DNA from: an uncultured Alphaproteobacteria bacterium
GTDB taxonomy: Bacteria > Pseudomonadota > Alphaproteobacteria > Rhizobiales > Aestuariivirgaceae
Reading direction: 5' to 3'
DNA: 42,911 nt
Assembly: GCA_937872985.1 (NCBI GenBank)
Contig: CALMUW010000069.1
Span: 1 to 42,911, forward strand
The notes under the pieces are model-generated. The model had not been told where the DNA came from. It did not search any database and worked only from the letters and a program-made list of their open reading frames with translations. Below, piece by piece: positions 33,683-42,265 of this stretch (the first letter of the stretch is position 1; each line of letters begins with the position of its first letter). The translations under genes were made by a program, and so were the position numbers.

Positions 33683-34162
33683 TCAACGCACCACGAAGGT
33701 GTATTCCTGACGCATGACGTGGCCGGTCGCGTCTTCCAATTGCAGCCGGGCCTGCCACTTGCCCGTCTCCAGCTTTTTTTCCGAGAGGAAGTGGCCGGTG
33801 CCATCGGGCGTCAGTGTGAGATTAGCGTCAAGGCGGGTATCCGACGGGCGGATGAGATTGAGGGTGGCCGTCTTCATGGGCAGGGGCGCACCGGTCTTGT
33901 CAGCGACCTGAACCTCGACCACGCCCCTGGCGGAATCATAGGTGAATTCCGGCTGCCAGCCCAGGGCCTGCTGGGCGCGCGCCTTGGCCAGTTCCTTGTT
34001 GAATTGCTGGCTGGGCTCATAGCCGTTTTCGACGATGAGACCAGTCCAGCTTGAGTTGGCGAGGTAGGCAAGCGCGATATTGACGGCGAAAATCACGCTG
34101 AAGAAGCCGAGCAGGATCAGCAGCAGATGCCTGCCGGTGAACTCGCGTTCTGCGCTGGTCAT
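33683..34162 (-). CDS. ccoH: cbb3 oxidase assembly protein CcoH (FixH)
   Basis: The 159-residue protein has one N-terminal membrane helix (HLLLILLGFFSVIFAVNIAL) followed by a periplasmic domain with the family phrases YEPSQQFNKELAKARAQQALGW and ATLNLIRPSDTRLDANL. CcoH stays bound to the oxidase during assembly. ATG 34162 follows GGAGCAAGAGGC, and it lies 11 bases after ccoG. Confidence 0.95.
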   Translation of the reverse strand: MTSAEREFTGRHLLLILLGFFSVIFAVNIALAYLANSSWTGLIVENGYEPSQQFNKELAKARAQQALGWQPEFTYDSARGVVEVQVADKTGAPLPMKTATLNLIRPSDTRLDANLTLTPDGTGHFLSEKKLETGKWQARLQLEDATGHVMRQEYTFVVR

Positions 34163-34173
34163 GCCTCTTGCTC

Positions 34174-35682
34174 CTACTTCTTTGGCCCGTGGAACAGTGT
34201 GCCCGTCACAATGCTCTCACCATCGCCCGCCAGGCCCACTTCCGTGACCTTGAAGGCAAAGTCATTGGCTTCGGTCTTGACGGTATTGGGCGGCATTGTG
34301 ACGTAGATTTTGACATTTTTAAGTTTGTCGGCTTCCACGTTGATGGTGGCCTCGCGCGGGCTGACCATGGTGATGCCATCGCCCTGGAAGCTGCCTTCCG
34401 GCAGGCCCTGCATTTCGATACGGAAGCTGAGGGGCTCCTGCCTCATGTTCAAGACCTTGAGCTGGTAGCCGTTGCGCAAGCCGCCATCCGACAACCTGGT
34501 ATAGAGCGGGTTGCGGTCCGCCACGATGTTCACGTCGAGCCGGTCACGGGTGAACAGGCTCAGGAGCATGAGCAGACCCGCCAGCGACCAAACGGTGAAA
34601 TAGATCAGGGTGCGCGGACGGAACACGGTGGTGGCCTTCAGATGCGTGGGCTTGCCCGCCATATTCTCGTTGTAGGTCACCGTATTGGAGTAGGAGATGA
34701 GACCGCGCGGCAGGCCCACCTTGTCCATGATCTCGTTGCAGGCGTCGATGCACAGAGCACAAGTGATGCAGCCGAGCTGCGACCCCTGACGAATGTCGAT
34801 GCCAGTTGGGCAGACGGCAACGCAGGCGTTGCAATCCACGCAATCGCCCACCTTCTGGCCGGAAGCCAGGGCCTTCTTGCGATGCGCCGAGCGCGGTTCA
34901 CCGCGCCAGGCGTTATAGGTCACCAGCAGGGAATTCTCGTCGAACATGGCCGACTGGATGCGCGGCCAGGGGCACATGTAGATGCACACCTGTTCGCGCA
35001 TGTAGCCGGCAAAAACGAAGGTGGTGGCGGTGAGCACGCCCACGGTGGCATAGGCGACGAAGGGCGCCTGCCCGGTGAAGAAACTTTTCAGAAGAGTCGG
35101 TGCGTCGGCGAAATAGAAGATCCAGGCCCCGCCGGTGGCCAGGGCAATCAACAGCCAGATGAAATTCTTGGCCAGCCACTTGGCGATGCGCGAGCCGGTC
35201 CACGGGCCATTGGCCAGGCGGATGCGGGCGTTGCGGTCACCCTCGATCCAGCGTTCCACCACGAGGAAAAGATCGGTCCATACGGTCTGCCAGCAGGCAT
35301 AGCCGCACCAGGCGCGGCCCGCCACCGAGGTGAGCAGGAAGAGTCCGACGCCACCCATGATGAGCAGGCCCGCGACATAATAAAATTCCTGCGGCCAGAT
35401 CTCGATGCCGAAGAAATAGAAGCGGCGGTGCAGAATATCGATGAGAACCGCCTGATCGGGCGCGTGGGCGCCGCGGTCCCAGCGGATCCAGGGCGTAAGG
35501 TAATAAATGGCCAGGAAGACGACAGTCAGGATCCACTTCAGATTTCGAAAATAGCCCGAAACCGATTTCGGATAGACTTTCTTGTGAGCCGCAAAAAGCT
35601 CGGTCTTGTGCTTGCCTTCGCTGTGGACAGCCACTGCGTCATGCCGCTCAACCTTCACGTCAGAAGAATCGCTCACCGCCAC
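34174..35682 (-). CDS. ccoG: Cytochrome oxidase accessory protein CcoG (FixG)
   Basis: The 502-residue membrane protein reduces copper for oxidase maturation. It has about five helices, the CGYACWQTVWTDLF motif near residue 127, and two 4Fe-4S cluster motifs (DCVDCNACVAVCPTG and GCITCALCIDAC), then a periplasmic C-terminal domain with an immunoglobulin-like fold. The start is GTG 35682; a second GTG at 35676 has a better spaced AGG and is equally possible. It is the first gene of the assembly operon, behind a hairpin that follows ccoP. Confidence 0.95.
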   Translation of the reverse strand: MAVSDSSDVKVERHDAVAVHSEGKHKTELFAAHKKVYPKSVSGYFRNLKWILTVVFLAIYYLTPWIRWDRGAHAPDQAVLIDILHRRFYFFGIEIWPQEFYYVAGLLIMGGVGLFLLTSVAGRAWCGYACWQTVWTDLFLVVERWIEGDRNARIRLANGPWTGSRIAKWLAKNFIWLLIALATGGAWIFYFADAPTLLKSFFTGQAPFVAYATVGVLTATTFVFAGYMREQVCIYMCPWPRIQSAMFDENSLLVTYNAWRGEPRSAHRKKALASGQKVGDCVDCNACVAVCPTGIDIRQGSQLGCITCALCIDACNEIMDKVGLPRGLISYSNTVTYNENMAGKPTHLKATTVFRPRTLIYFTVWSLAGLLMLLSLFTRDRLDVNIVADRNPLYTRLSDGGLRNGYQLKVLNMRQEPLSFRIEMQGLPEGSFQGDGITMVSPREATINVEADKLKNVKIYVTMPPNTVKTEANDFAFKVTEVGLAGDGESIVTGTLFHGPKK

Positions 35683-35701
35683 GCCTGCCTTTCTTGAAAA
35701 G

Positions 35702-35726
35702 GCCCCGGCTCCAGGGGAACCGGGGC
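35702..35726 (-). terminator. Hairpin between ccoP and ccoG
   Basis: GCCCCGG (35702-35708) pairs with CCGGGGC (35720-35726) around an 11-base loop. Leftward it is followed by CTTTTC, a weak U-tract. It may reduce readthrough from ccoNOQP into ccoGHIS, giving the assembly genes a lower dose. Confidence 0.55.
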
Positions 35727-35810
35727 TATAGTGTCATCTAGAATGCTTCTATTTCTAAGCAAGTGCAATGGACCACTTGCCGCATCCTGCAGATTTTATC
35801 CAGGGGTGGC

Positions 35811-36683
35811 TTATTCGCCACCGCCCAGAGAATGCACATAGACGGCAAGCTGCTTGATGGTGGCATCATCCAGCTTGGCGGCCCAGGCGGGCATCAGGCC
35901 GTGATGCGGCTTGCCGATCTGGGCGACGAGGTTCTCCTTGGTGGGAGCGTCGAAGCGCAGCCAGATGCCATCGGTCAGGTTCGGTGCGCCGAAGTCGCGC
36001 ATGCCCTTGCCGTCAGCCCCATGGCAGGAGGCACAATTATCCGTGAAGAGTTGGGCCCCGGCGGTGGCCGCGGCTTCATCAGCCTCGTTGCCGGAGATCT
36101 TCAACACGTAATTGGCGACCTGGTCGGTCTGGGTGGCATCCAGAACACCATCAGCAAAGGCCGGCATCGCGGAGTCACGGGTAGTCGAATCATCCGTGGA
36201 GCGAATGCCATGCTGAATGGTGGTGTAGATGTCGGCCAGTTTGCCGCCCCACAGCCAGTCGTTGTCGTTCAGATTGGGGTAGCCCACGGCACCGGCGGCA
36301 CCGGAACCGTGACACTGCACGCAGTTCACCTTGAAGGCGGCAGCACCGCCCGCAATGGCGAAATTGCGCAGGTTCTCGTCGGCGTTGATGGCGTCAACGT
36401 CGGCGGCCGCAATCTTGTCGACCCATTCCTTCTGGGCCGTCTGGGCATCCGCCATCGACCTGCTCACGTCCGCCCGGCTGGACCAACCCCAAAGACCCTT
36501 GAAGTTGGTGGTCAGCAACGGCCAGCTCGGGTAGACAATCGAATAGCCGATGGCCCAGATAATGGTTGCGTAGAACGTCCACACCCACCACCGCGGCAGG
36601 GGCGTGTTAAGCTCCTTCAGACCGTCCCAGGAATGACCTGTTGTCTCGGTCCCGGAGATCTCGTCGCGCTCGCGCTTTGACAT
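35811..36683 (-). CDS. ccoP: cbb3 oxidase subunit III, diheme cytochrome c
   Basis: The 290-residue protein starts at ATG 36683 (MSKRERDEISG) behind GAGAGG, one base after the ccoQ stop; ATG 36701 would overlap ccoQ and is less likely. It has one membrane anchor near residues 31-53 (PRWWVWTFYATIIWAIG), then two c-type heme sites, Cys121-X2-Cys-His (CVQCH) and Cys217-X2-Cys-His (CASCH). Electrons pass from cytochrome c through these hemes to CcoO. It ends 128 bases before the ccoG start. Confidence 0.96.
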   Translation of the reverse strand: MSKRERDEISGTETTGHSWDGLKELNTPLPRWWVWTFYATIIWAIGYSIVYPSWPLLTTNFKGLWGWSSRADVSRSMADAQTAQKEWVDKIAAADVDAINADENLRNFAIAGGAAAFKVNCVQCHGSGAAGAVGYPNLNDNDWLWGGKLADIYTTIQHGIRSTDDSTTRDSAMPAFADGVLDATQTDQVANYVLKISGNEADEAAATAGAQLFTDNCASCHGADGKGMRDFGAPNLTDGIWLRFDAPTKENLVAQIGKPHHGLMPAWAAKLDDATIKQLAVYVHSLGGGE

Positions 36684-36684
36684 C

Positions 36685-36867
36685 TCATCCTCTCTTATCA
36701 TCTTTTTCCAGCGGAGCCTTGTCGTCGTCCAGCGGGATCCTGCTCATGTGCTCGTAGGTTTCCTTCGAACGGGGTCGAAAAACAAAGGCCACGACCCCGA
36801 CGAAGAAAACGAGAGCAAAGAGCATGCCCCAACTGCCGGCAAAGGCTCGCATTGACTCATAGGTCAT
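36685..36867 (-). CDS. ccoQ: cbb3 oxidase subunit IV CcoQ
   Basis: The 60-residue protein has one helix (SWGMLFALVFFVGVVAFVF) and the conserved FRPRSKETYEHMSRIPLDDD tail. It stabilises the oxidase against oxygen in some species. It lies four bases after ccoO and one base before ccoP. Confidence 0.93.
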   Translation of the reverse strand: MTYESMRAFAGSWGMLFALVFFVGVVAFVFRPRSKETYEHMSRIPLDDDKAPLEKDDKRG

Positions 36868-36871
36868 TCCC

Positions 36872-37597
36872 TTACCTCAGATTGGCTTGGGCATCGTAGG
36901 CCTTGAAGTCGACCAAGGTGCCAAGCATCTGAAGGTAAGCGATGAGCGCATCCATTTCCGAAACCGTCTCCGGATTGCCATCGAAGTCACGCACCTGCGC
37001 CTTGGGATAGCGGGTGGCGACGGCGGCAGCATTCGCGTCGTCGGGTTTCGCCTGTGCCACGAGATCGGTCGCGGCATTGTCGATCTGCTCCTGGGAATAG
37101 GGCACGCCGAGAACGGCGAGCGTCTTCAGGTGATCGGCAATGGCCGGGTTTTCGGCCGACTTGTTATACAGGAAAGGATAGCTGGGCATGACCGATTCCG
37201 GCACGACCGAGCGCGGATCGGCAAGGTGGTTGCGCTGCCACTCGTCAGAGTAGCGGCCACCCACGCGAGCCAGGTCCGGACCGGTGCGCTTGGAACCCCA
37301 CTGGAAGGGATGATCATACATGCTTTCCGCCGCGAGGCTGTAATGGCCATAGCGTTCGACCTCGTCCCGGAAGGGGCGGATCATCTGGCTGTGGCAGGTA
37401 TAGCAGCCTTCACGGACGTAGATATTGCGGCCGGCGAGTTCCAGCGGCGAGTAGGGGCGCATGCCCTCCACCTTCTCAATGGTATTCTGAAGGTAGAAGA
37501 GCGGAGCGATTTCCACCAGGCCGCCGATGGTGACCACACCAAAGGCCAGCAGCAACAGGAGGGTTGCATTTCGTTCAACTGTGTCGTGACTGAACAT
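36872..37597 (-). CDS. ccoO: cbb3 oxidase subunit II, monoheme cytochrome c
   Basis: The 241-residue subunit has an N-terminal membrane helix ([19 protein letters not shown]) and one c-type heme motif, Cys65-Tyr-Thr-Cys-His ([15 protein letters not shown]). The axial Met is expected in PSYPFL-adjacent [11 protein letters not shown] 37597 follows AAGGAGG. It lies 13 bases after ccoN. Confidence 0.96.
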   Translation of the reverse strand: MFSHDTVERNATLLLLLAFGVVTIGGLVEIAPLFYLQNTIEKVEGMRPYSPLELAGRNIYVREGCYTCHSQMIRPFRDEVERYGHYSLAAESMYDHPFQWGSKRTGPDLARVGGRYSDEWQRNHLADPRSVVPESVMPSYPFLYNKSAENPAIADHLKTLAVLGVPYSQEQIDNAATDLVAQAKPDDANAAAVATRYPKAQVRDFDGNPETVSEMDALIAYLQMLGTLVDFKAYDAQANLR

Positions 37598-37610
37598 CTT
37601 TGTGTCCTCC

Positions 37611-39218
37611 TTATGCCGCAGCCGCAGCCGGAACGGCCACGGTCACTGCCTTGGTGCCCTTTATGGTCTGCCACACGTTCCACGCCATCAGCAGGCCGCC
37701 AACCAGGAAGAAGGCGCCGCCGAGAGCACGAAGGACGTAGTAGGGATGCATGGCCTGCACGGTTTCCGCGAAGGAATACACAAGGAAGCCCTGCGGATCG
37801 TATTCACGCCACATCAGGCCCTGCATGATGCCAGACACCCACATGGCCGAGGCGTAAACCACGATGCCGAGGGTCGCCAGCCAGAAGTGCCAGCTGATCA
37901 TCTTGGTCGAATACATCTCGGTCTTGCCGAAGAGGCGCGGAATGAGATGATAGAGCGAACCCATGGTGATCATGCCGACCCAGCCCAGAGCACCGGAGTG
38001 CACGTGACCGATGGTCCAGTCGGTGAAGTGCGACAGGGAGTTCACGGCCTTGATGGACATCATCGGGCCTTCGAAGGTGGACATGCCGTAGAAGGCCACG
38101 GACATGACCAGGAAGCGGATGATGGGGTCGGTGCGGATCTTGTCCCAGGCGCCCGAGAGCGTCATGAGACCGTTGATCATGCCACCCCAGGACGGCATCC
38201 ACAGCACGATCGACATGATCATGCCGAGGGTCTGCGCCCAGTCCGGCAGAGCGGTGTAGTGCAGATGGTGCGGACCGGCCCAGATGTAGAGGAAGATCAG
38301 GGCCCAGAAGTGCACGATGGACAGCCGGTAGGAATAGACCGGACGCTCGGCGCGCTTGGGAACGAAGTAATACATCATGCCCAGGAAGCCGGCGGTGAGG
38401 AAGAAGCCGACCGCGTTGTGGCCATACCACCACTGGGTCATGGCGTCCTGCACGCCGGACATGGCCGAGTAGCTCTTGGCGCCCATGAACGAAACCGGGA
38501 CGGCCGCATTGTTGACCAGATGCAGCATCGCGATGGTGACGATGAAGGACAGGTAGAACCAGTTGGCCACATAAATGTGGGATTCACGGCGCTTCAGCAG
38601 CGTGCCGAAGAACACCAGGAAATAGGCGACCCAGACCACGGTGAGCCAGAGGTCGACATACCATTCCGGTTCGGCATATTCACGGCCCTGGGAGAAGCCC
38701 AGGAGATAGCCCGTGGCTGCCAGCACGATGAAGAGCTGATAGCCCCAGAACACGAACCACGCCAGATTGCCGAGGGCAAGGCGGGTGCGGTTGGTGCGCT
38801 GGACAACATAGAAGCTGGTGGCGATGAGAGCGTTGCCGCCGAAGGCGAAAATGACCGCCGAGGTGTGCAACGGACGCAGCCGCCCGAAGTTCAGCCATTC
38901 GATGCCATTGAGCATCGTGGGGAAAGCGAGCTGGAGCGCCACGATGACGCCGACCAGGAAGCCGACGATGCCCCAGAACACGGTGATGAGCGCGCCCCAG
39001 CGGACGACGCCATCAAGATAGACTTCCTGACCGCCAACGGTCTGTGCTCGGCCCGGGTAGCCCCGCGCCCAGTAAAGGATGGTAACCACAGCGGCGAGAG
39101 CGCCGATGACGGCATGGATGGCCATGATTGGATCGTGTGCCTTGGCCGCGAGAGCAGCCAGAGCAACAGCCACCAGAGCCATGAGGCCAATTTTGATGAA
39201 TTGAGCTGTTTCTGTCAT
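37611..39218 (-). CDS. ccoN: cbb3-type cytochrome c oxidase subunit I
   Basis: The 535-residue catalytic subunit starts at ATG 39218 ([11 protein letters not shown]), with AAAGG upstream; a start at 39266 would add 16 unlikely residues. It has about twelve to fourteen helices and binds heme b, heme b3 and Cu[17 protein letters not shown] carries a heme b ligand, [18 protein letters not shown] and [14 protein letters not shown] the CuB histidines, and [14 protein letters not shown] the remaining heme ligands. It reduces oxygen at low concentration. An FNR/FixK box lies 83-96 bases upstream, so expression is likely FnrL-driven. Confidence 0.98.
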   Translation of the reverse strand: MTETAQFIKIGLMALVAVALAALAAKAHDPIMAIHAVIGALAAVVTILYWARGYPGRAQTVGGQEVYLDGVVRWGALITVFWGIVGFLVGVIVALQLAFPTMLNGIEWLNFGRLRPLHTSAVIFAFGGNALIATSFYVVQRTNRTRLALGNLAWFVFWGYQLFIVLAATGYLLGFSQGREYAEPEWYVDLWLTVVWVAYFLVFFGTLLKRRESHIYVANWFYLSFIVTIAMLHLVNNAAVPVSFMGAKSYSAMSGVQDAMTQWWYGHNAVGFFLTAGFLGMMYYFVPKRAERPVYSYRLSIVHFWALIFLYIWAGPHHLHYTALPDWAQTLGMIMSIVLWMPSWGGMINGLMTLSGAWDKIRTDPIIRFLVMSVAFYGMSTFEGPMMSIKAVNSLSHFTDWTIGHVHSGALGWVGMITMGSLYHLIPRLFGKTEMYSTKMISWHFWLATLGIVVYASAMWVSGIMQGLMWREYDPQGFLVYSFAETVQAMHPYYVLRALGGAFFLVGGLLMAWNVWQTIKGTKAVTVAVPAAAAA

Positions 39219-39300
39219 TGCCTTTGCCCACTCGAAATCGAGACGACCGGATGAGTTTCCGGCCATATACCAGCGATGACGGATCGCCAGTCAAGGGACA

Positions 39301-39314
39301 TTGATCTGGATCAA
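39301..39314. promoter_or_regulatory. Perfect FNR/FixK box between ccoN and the hemerythrin gene
   Basis: TTGAT-CTGG-ATCAA matches the FNR/FixK consensus exactly and is symmetric. The centre is about 90 bases from the ccoN ATG and about 86 from the hemerythrin ATG, so it could serve either or both. An extended -10 (TG-G-TATATG, 39272-39264) lies on the ccoN side, which would put the box centre near -50. Confidence 0.85.
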
Positions 39315-39393
39315 AGCGGCACTTGGCAAGGGACTTAGTGTCACGCCTTGCCGTCAGGCAAATCGTCACAGCCTGTTTCCGGGGCCATTTATC

Positions 39394-39948
39394 ATGCCTG
39401 CCAACCGTCAGACGGTCTCTCAGCGGCCCGGCCCGGCGCTTCACCGCAGCGCCCTGGACCTCATTGAGCATGAGCACCGGATGCAGGAGCATCTCTGTGA
39501 TATCCTTGAGAAAATTGCTGATTGCCTACCCCACGAAGTGGACCCGCAATTGTGCCGGAAGGCGGTTCAGGCGCTGCGCCATGACATCCCCCTGCATCAC
39601 CGCGACGAGGAGCTTGGGCTTTTTCCACTGCTGAATAAATATGCAGGCAACATGCCGGTTATAAAAATGGCCATTCAGCGTCTGGAGACCGAACACGACT
39701 CAGATGAAGGCTTTGCCGGCGAGTTGATCGAGCAGCTGGAAAACCTGGCCCAGGGCGGGCGCAGCGGCAATGCCAACATGCTGGGCTACATGCTGCGCGG
39801 CTTCTTCGAGGGCTATCGCCGCCACATCCATTGGGAGGACGCGGTGATCATGCCGCTGGCCCGCCAGCACCTGTCGGCCGATGACCTGATCACGCTGGAA
39901 AAGGTGATGCTGCACAATCGCGCCGAGGCCGTGGGCTATCACGACTGA
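39394..39948 (+). CDS. Hemerythrin-like (HHE) domain protein
   Basis: The 184-residue helical protein has the hemerythrin metal-ligand pattern in order: ALDLIEHEHRMQEHL, LHHRDEELGLFPLL, LETEHDSDEG and HIHWEDAVIMPLARQHL. Such proteins bind a di-iron site and sense or store oxygen, or handle nitric oxide. The chosen start is ATG 39394 (MPANRQTVSQR); the longer frame begins inside the FNR box and is rejected. It is divergent from ccoN and 25 bases from the convergent fnrL. The placement between an oxidase and its oxygen regulator suggests an oxygen or NO role (inference). Confidence 0.88.
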   Translation: MPANRQTVSQRPGPALHRSALDLIEHEHRMQEHLCDILEKIADCLPHEVDPQLCRKAVQALRHDIPLHHRDEELGLFPLLNKYAGNMPVIKMAIQRLETEHDSDEGFAGELIEQLENLAQGGRSGNANMLGYMLRGFFEGYRRHIHWEDAVIMPLARQHLSADDLITLEKVMLHNRAEAVGYHD

Positions 39949-39972
39949 TGCGCCGGGGGTGAGGACGGACCG

Positions 39973-40731
39973 TCAGTTGCTGGCGGTCGGCTGACCCGCG
40001 GCGGCAGCGAGCCGCGCCATGCTGGGGATGTTGAGCACGCGATTGGAATTCATGGCGATGACGCCGGCGAGCTTGAGCCGGGTCACCTGACGCGACACGG
40101 TTTCAATGGTGAGGCCGAGATAATCGGCCATGTCGGCGCGGGTGAGCGGCAGGGCAAAGCTGCCATCGCCCTGCCCCGCACATTCGCGGTCGCAGCCCAC
40201 CATCTGCTGGCGGCGGGCAATGAGCAGGAGAAAGCTCGCCACCTTCTCCTCGGCGGTCTTGCGGCCAAGAAGCAGCATCCATTCGCGCGCCGCGTCGAGT
40301 TCATCGAGGGTGCGTTCGAACAGGCGGTGCTGGAGATCGGGATTGGCCTCTACCAGCTTTTCAAAGGCGGCGTTGGGGAACATGCAGATTTCCACGTCGG
40401 TGGCCGCCTCGGCAAAATAGGGATTGTTGCGCGAGAAGGCGCGCCCGAGGAAATCCGGCGCGAAGAGCAGGCCGACGATCTGCTGGCGGCCATCGGGCGT
40501 GTTCTTGATGAGCTTGACGGTGCCGGAGATGATGTTGGCGAAGAAGGTGGCGGGTTCCTGGTCGGACATGATGACCTGACCGGCCTGCACCAGCCTGGTG
40601 CGGGCAATGCTGTTCAGCGCCTGAATCTGGTCTTCGTTCATGGCGCCGCAGACGGCGCGGTTGCGCACGGCGCAGCCGCGGCAGCGGTTCAATGCCGACT
40701 GGACTTCCATGCCCTTCAGAATGTGCGCCAT
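39973..40731 (-). CDS. fnrL: Oxygen-sensing Crp/Fnr regulator FnrL
   Basis: The 252-residue protein starts at ATG 40731 behind GGGAAACGC. It has Cys17-X2-Cys20-X7-Cys28 (NRCRGCAVRNRAVC) and Cys116 (DVEICMF), the four ligands of an oxygen-labile 4Fe-4S cluster with the spacing of alphaproteobacterial FnrL. A cyclic-nucleotide-like fold, the dimer helix LFERTLDELDAAREW, and the HTH ADYLGLTIETVSRQVTRL follow; Glu, Ser and Arg in ETVSR are the residues that read TTGAT. Likely targets are ccoN, the hemerythrin gene and the two-helix membrane protein. A start at 40773 is less likely. Confidence 0.94.
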   Translation of the reverse strand: MAHILKGMEVQSALNRCRGCAVRNRAVCGAMNEDQIQALNSIARTRLVQAGQVIMSDQEPATFFANIISGTVKLIKNTPDGRQQIVGLLFAPDFLGRAFSRNNPYFAEAATDVEICMFPNAAFEKLVEANPDLQHRLFERTLDELDAAREWMLLLGRKTAEEKVASFLLLIARRQQMVGCDRECAGQGDGSFALPLTRADMADYLGLTIETVSRQVTRLKLAGVIAMNSNRVLNIPSMARLAAAAGQPTASN

Positions 40732-40804
40732 GCGTTTCCCATCACCGATGACCGCAGCGCGCGACCCTCGCAAATGACCTTTGCGCTGTCAATGCATGGG
40801 GCGG

Positions 40805-41461
40805 TCACAGGGCGAGTGCCGGCCAGACCTCATGGGCGCCCTCGTAGATCATCTTCAACGCCACATAGAGAATGATGAGCAGCCCGACATAGGCCAGCCA
40901 GCGATACTTCTGCAGCAGCCTGGCAATGAATGAGGCGGCAAGGCCCATGAGCGCGATGGACAGCGTGAGGCCAAGGATGAGCACGGTCGGGTGCTCGCGG
41001 GCCGCGCCGGCCACCGCCAGCACGTTGTCGAGCGACATGGAGATGTCGGCCACCACGATCTGGGTGACGGCCTGAGAGAGGGTCTTGCGCGGTGCCTTGC
41101 CCGCCACCGTCTGGTCGGCGTTGAGGTCGGTGTCGGTGATGGCTTCCAGCGCCTCGGTCTCATCGCTGTCACCGTCGCGCAGCTCGCGCCACATTTTCCA
41201 CGCCACCCAGAGCAGCAGAATGCCTCCCATGAGCAGAAGGCCGAGGATTTGCAGAAGCTGGGTGGTGACGGCGGCAAAGAGAATGCGCAGCACCGTGGCG
41301 GCGAGAATGCCGATGAGGATGGCCTTGGTGCGCTGCTCCCGGGGCAGGCCGGCAGCGGCCAGCCCGATGACAATGGCATTGTCACCGGCGAGCACCAGGT
41401 CGATCATGATCACCTGGCCGAGGGCGACCAGGGCCTCACTTGAGAATAAGCCTTCCAGCAT
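40805..41461 (-). CDS. TerC family membrane protein
   Basis: The 218-residue protein has about seven helices with acidic residues in the membrane that mark the family: VIMIDLVLAGDNAIVIGLAA and the mirror VADISMSLDNVLAVAGAA. The family includes manganese exporters and metal-loading proteins. Here the substrate is unknown. A 37-residue acidic loop rich in Asp and Glu divides the halves. No yybP-ykoY manganese riboswitch was recognised upstream. The start is ATG 41461, with no strong ribosome binding site. Confidence 0.9.
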   Translation of the reverse strand: MLEGLFSSEALVALGQVIMIDLVLAGDNAIVIGLAAAGLPREQRTKAILIGILAATVLRILFAAVTTQLLQILGLLLMGGILLLWVAWKMWRELRDGDSDETEALEAITDTDLNADQTVAGKAPRKTLSQAVTQIVVADISMSLDNVLAVAGAAREHPTVLILGLTLSIALMGLAASFIARLLQKYRWLAYVGLLIILYVALKMIYEGAHEVWPALAL

Positions 41462-41524
41462 GAGTCACATCCGCGAATCGGTTCCGGCCAGTCATAGCCC
41501 GGCCATGGCGCTTTCGCCAAAGGG

Positions 41525-41857
41525 TCAGCGGCCGCGGCTGGCCGCCATGAAAAGCTGCTGCGAGCGGTTGCCCGAGGCGCAGTAGGCCAGGATGGGCTTG
41601 GGCATTTCCTTGATGGCCTTGATGGTGTCGCCCAGGGGATCGCCGGTCATGGGGCGGCCCAGGGGAATGAAGCGGCATTCCAGCCCTGCCTCCTTCGCGG
41701 CCTTTTCAATGTCGGCATAGACGGGCTGGAAGAAGCCCTCGTTGTCCGGGCGGTTGCAGATGATGGACTTGTAGCCCATGGCGGCAAGGCCGGCGACATC
41801 GGCGGGCTTGATCTGGCCGGAAACGGAATAATCGGCGGTCAATTGATAGGGGCGCAT
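41525..41857 (-). CDS. TIGR01244 family sulfur transferase (DUF442)
   Basis: The 110-residue protein starts at ATG 41857 (MRPYQLTADYSVSGQI), which matches the family start; ATG 41896 would add 13 residues without a ribosome binding site. The fold resembles rhodanese and dual-specificity phosphatases. The catalytic loop is AYCASGNRSQQL with Cys-X4-Arg. Homologues act in sulfide and persulfide handling, some fused to a persulfide dioxygenase (Blh). It lies after the DUF2892 gene, and such pairs are frequent. Confidence 0.9.
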   Translation of the reverse strand: MRPYQLTADYSVSGQIKPADVAGLAAMGYKSIICNRPDNEGFFQPVYADIEKAAKEAGLECRFIPLGRPMTGDPLGDTIKAIKEMPKPILAYCASGNRSQQLFMAASRGR

Positions 41858-41931
41858 ATTAAGGTGTTCCTCGGAAATGGCGGCGCCTTTTGCCATTGCC
41901 GGAGAGGTATTTCAACTGTTTCGAATATGGA

Positions 41932-41958
41932 CCGCCCCGGACCCGGGATCCGGGGCGG
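41932..41958 (-). terminator. Strong hairpin after the DUF2892 gene
   Basis: CCGCCCCGGA (41932-41941) and TCCGGGGCGG (41949-41958) form a perfect 10-bp stem with a seven-base loop 17 bases after the DUF2892 stop. Leftward there is no T-run, so it may be a partial terminator or a stabilising structure between two co-directional genes. Confidence 0.5.
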
Positions 41959-41974
41959 CAGAGAGCAGGACAGC

Positions 41975-42187
41975 CTACTTGGTCGGGCAGGTGTTGATGC
42001 CGAGCAGGGCATAGAGGCCGCAGAAGCGGAACAGGCCGGTGAGCAGCATGGCAAGACCGGCGATGAGGGCGACCCAATAGAGGGCGCCGCCGCCCAGCGT
42101 GGCGGGCGACAGGAAGACCAGGGCGAGCAGAACCACGCCGAGGATGATGCGGATGATGCGGTCTGCGCCGCCGACGTTGGGTGTCAT
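41975..42187 (-). CDS. DUF2892 small membrane protein
   Basis: The 70-residue protein has two helices (IIRIILGVVLLALVFLS and LYWVALIAGLAMLLTGLF), the N-terminal GGADRIIR and the C-terminal CGLYALLGINTCPTK, whose cysteines are conserved in the family. ATG 42187 has AGGAGG upstream. Related modules are found fused to rhodanese (E. coli YgaP), which fits its neighbour. The role is probably sulfur transfer at the membrane, unproven. Confidence 0.9.
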   Translation of the reverse strand: MTPNVGGADRIIRIILGVVLLALVFLSPATLGGGALYWVALIAGLAMLLTGLFRFCGLYALLGINTCPTK

Positions 42188-42244
42188 GAAGTGCCTCCTT
42201 GGTTGGAATGGCGCGAAAATAGCGACTCCCCCGGGCCGGAGTCT

Positions 42245-42257
42245 GTGACCAAGTCAC
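42245..42257 (-). promoter_or_regulatory. Crp/Fnr-like dyad upstream of the DUF2892 gene
   Basis: GTGAC-CAA-GTCAC is a perfect 5-3-5 inverted repeat about 64 bases upstream of ATG 42187 and just past the stop of the Crp/Fnr gene. It is the likely site for that regulator. Confidence 0.5.
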
Positions 42258-42265
42258 CGAACATG

